Of a stretch of DNA of 64,000 bases, positions 63,196-64,000 are shown in pieces. The notes beneath the pieces were generated by a model, which saw only the letters and a list, made by a program, of their open reading frames with translations, had not been told where the DNA came from and ran no database searches. Where the stretch lies: contig JADJXO010000011.1 of the NCBI GenBank assembly GCA_016715825.1, positions 3,185-67,184 on the forward strand. The letters run 5' to 3'. Origin of the DNA: Nitrospira sp. (GTDB taxonomy: Bacteria; Nitrospirota; Nitrospiria; Nitrospirales; Nitrospiraceae). A program made the translations under genes and the position numbers. The stretch's first letter is position 1; every line of letters begins with the position of its first letter.

Positions 63196-64000
63196 GGCGG
63201 ATTCAACCGGTCGACGCAACACTGGGTTGTCCGCCGACTTGTAGGTACTTGTTGAGGGCTTCGGCTGGTGTCTTCCAACCAAGCGTCTTCCGCGGTCTGG
63301 TGTTGAGCGTGTGGGCTACGGCCTGGATTTCTTGGTCACTCCACCGAGACAGGTCGGTGCCCTTGGGGAAGTATTGGCGCAGAAGTCCGTTCGTGTTCTC
63401 GTTCGTGCCGCGCTGCCACCGGACTATGAGGGGTCAGCAAAGAAGAGTCACCCCTGACTCGACGGTGAACCGGGCGTGATCGGATAGTTCTGCCACGATC
63501 CACACGTCAATGATTGCCACAGCTGGGCAGGCAGGGTTGTCACCGTTCGCTTGAGCGCATTGGCTGGCGGTGATGGCTCCGTAGCCAGCCAGCGCGGGGC
63601 CGTTCTTCGTGCGGGGGGATCAGCCCATAGCCCTTCTCGCGAGGCAGGTGAACCAGCATGGTGAAGCGGCGATCGCTCCACCAGCGTCCCGATCGCAGAC
63701 CGGTTCAGGCCGATGATCAGGTCCCCCTCCCAATGCCCAGGCACGGCGCGGTCTTGCGCCTCTCTGCAGGACGGCTGGAGATCATGACCTCCTCGCTGAC
63801 GTGCGCCCACGCCTTGGCCTGTGCTCTGGCCCGTGGCACGCGCAACGCCCGCCCGGTACGAAGGCAGCTCACCAACTCGCGTTTGAGAGCGCCTCTGCCT
63901 TGAATGTACAACGCCTGGTAAATGGCTTCGTAAGAGATTCGCATCGATTCATCGTTGGGAAGTCGACCTGCGGCCGGCGGGCAATCTGCTCCTGGCGACC
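63196..64000 (-). mobile_element. Degraded IS30-family element, runs off the window
   Basis: The left inverted repeat lies near 63200-63230. The minus strand encodes IS30 transposase pieces in at least three frames: W-Q-R-G-T-N-E-N-T-N-G-L-L-R-Q-Y-F-P and R-P-R-K-T-L-G-W-K-T-P-A-E (63240-63420), [10 protein letters not shown] (about 63715, first catalytic Asp), and [15 protein letters not shown] (63900-63940). It was inserted into the IS3-family transposase after N-T-D-Q-G-C-Q. The N-terminus lies beyond the window. Confidence 0.85.

Noticed and set aside
1..64000. CRISPR arrays, tRNA and rRNA genes
   Set aside because: No regularly spaced direct repeats, cloverleaf-like genes or rRNA sequence were seen on either strand.

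Overview
The window carries the ammonia-oxidation locus of what looks like a complete ammonia oxidiser (comammox) of the genus Nitrospira. The minus strand encodes ammonia monooxygenase amoCAB (30965-33999) preceded by amoE and two amoD paralogues (34797-36654). About 5 kb further on lie octaheme hydroxylamine dehydrogenase haoA-haoB and cytochromes c554 (cycA) and cM552 (cycB) (38903-43138), directly followed by a full system I cytochrome c maturation operon ccmABCDEFGHI (43378-50362). The taxonomic call rests on gene content, gene order and recognisable protein sequence, not on a marker gene or a database search.

Layout. 1-2092: end of a beta-propeller protein, a MoaD/ThiS-like protein, a DUF1579 protein and an FKBP isomerase. 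2171-9824: a minus-strand island of unusual signalling/effector proteins (SLATT membrane protein, deoxyribosyltransferase-like + TPR + SLOG protein, a second small Rossmann-like protein, a metacaspase with an altered catalytic site, and a lipase-M17N-CHAT fusion), next to an MNT/HEPN toxin-antitoxin pair (10180-11012). 11084-13944: methyltransferase, M32 carboxypeptidase, Panacea-like protein. 14099-25457: iron region with Fur, a ferric-iron ABC transporter, ExbB-ExbD-TonB, ApbE, a Com-like zinc ribbon behind a strong Fur box, a porin, lipoproteins, an FMN-binding protein and a membrane protein; together they could reduce and import iron. 25562-28491: HD-GYP protein and a diheme peroxidase-like cytochrome.

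28609-37886: the amo locus, bracketed by two oppositely oriented bacterioferritin gene pairs. Each pair has one subunit with the heme ligand and one with the ferroxidase ligands; the second pair has one broken gene. 38903-50362: hao/cyc/ccm. Ammonia would be oxidised to hydroxylamine by AmoCAB, hydroxylamine by HaoA, and electrons passed through c554 and cM552 to quinone; Ccm attaches the many c-type hemes and the ferritins and iron region supply iron. 50610-59275: small envelope and hypothetical genes, a ferredoxin, a glycogen-synthase-like enzyme flanked by two duplicated copper-site proteins that share promoter-like sequence. 59490-64000: degraded mobile DNA: an IS3-family element interrupted by a group II intron and then by an IS30-family element.

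Several genes look broken in this sequence: amoC (one-base frameshift), a bacterioferritin (two frameshifts), a lipoprotein (in-frame TGA), an OB-fold gene, and all three mobile-element proteins. For amoC a sequencing error is at least as likely as a real mutation. No tRNA, rRNA or CRISPR array was seen.
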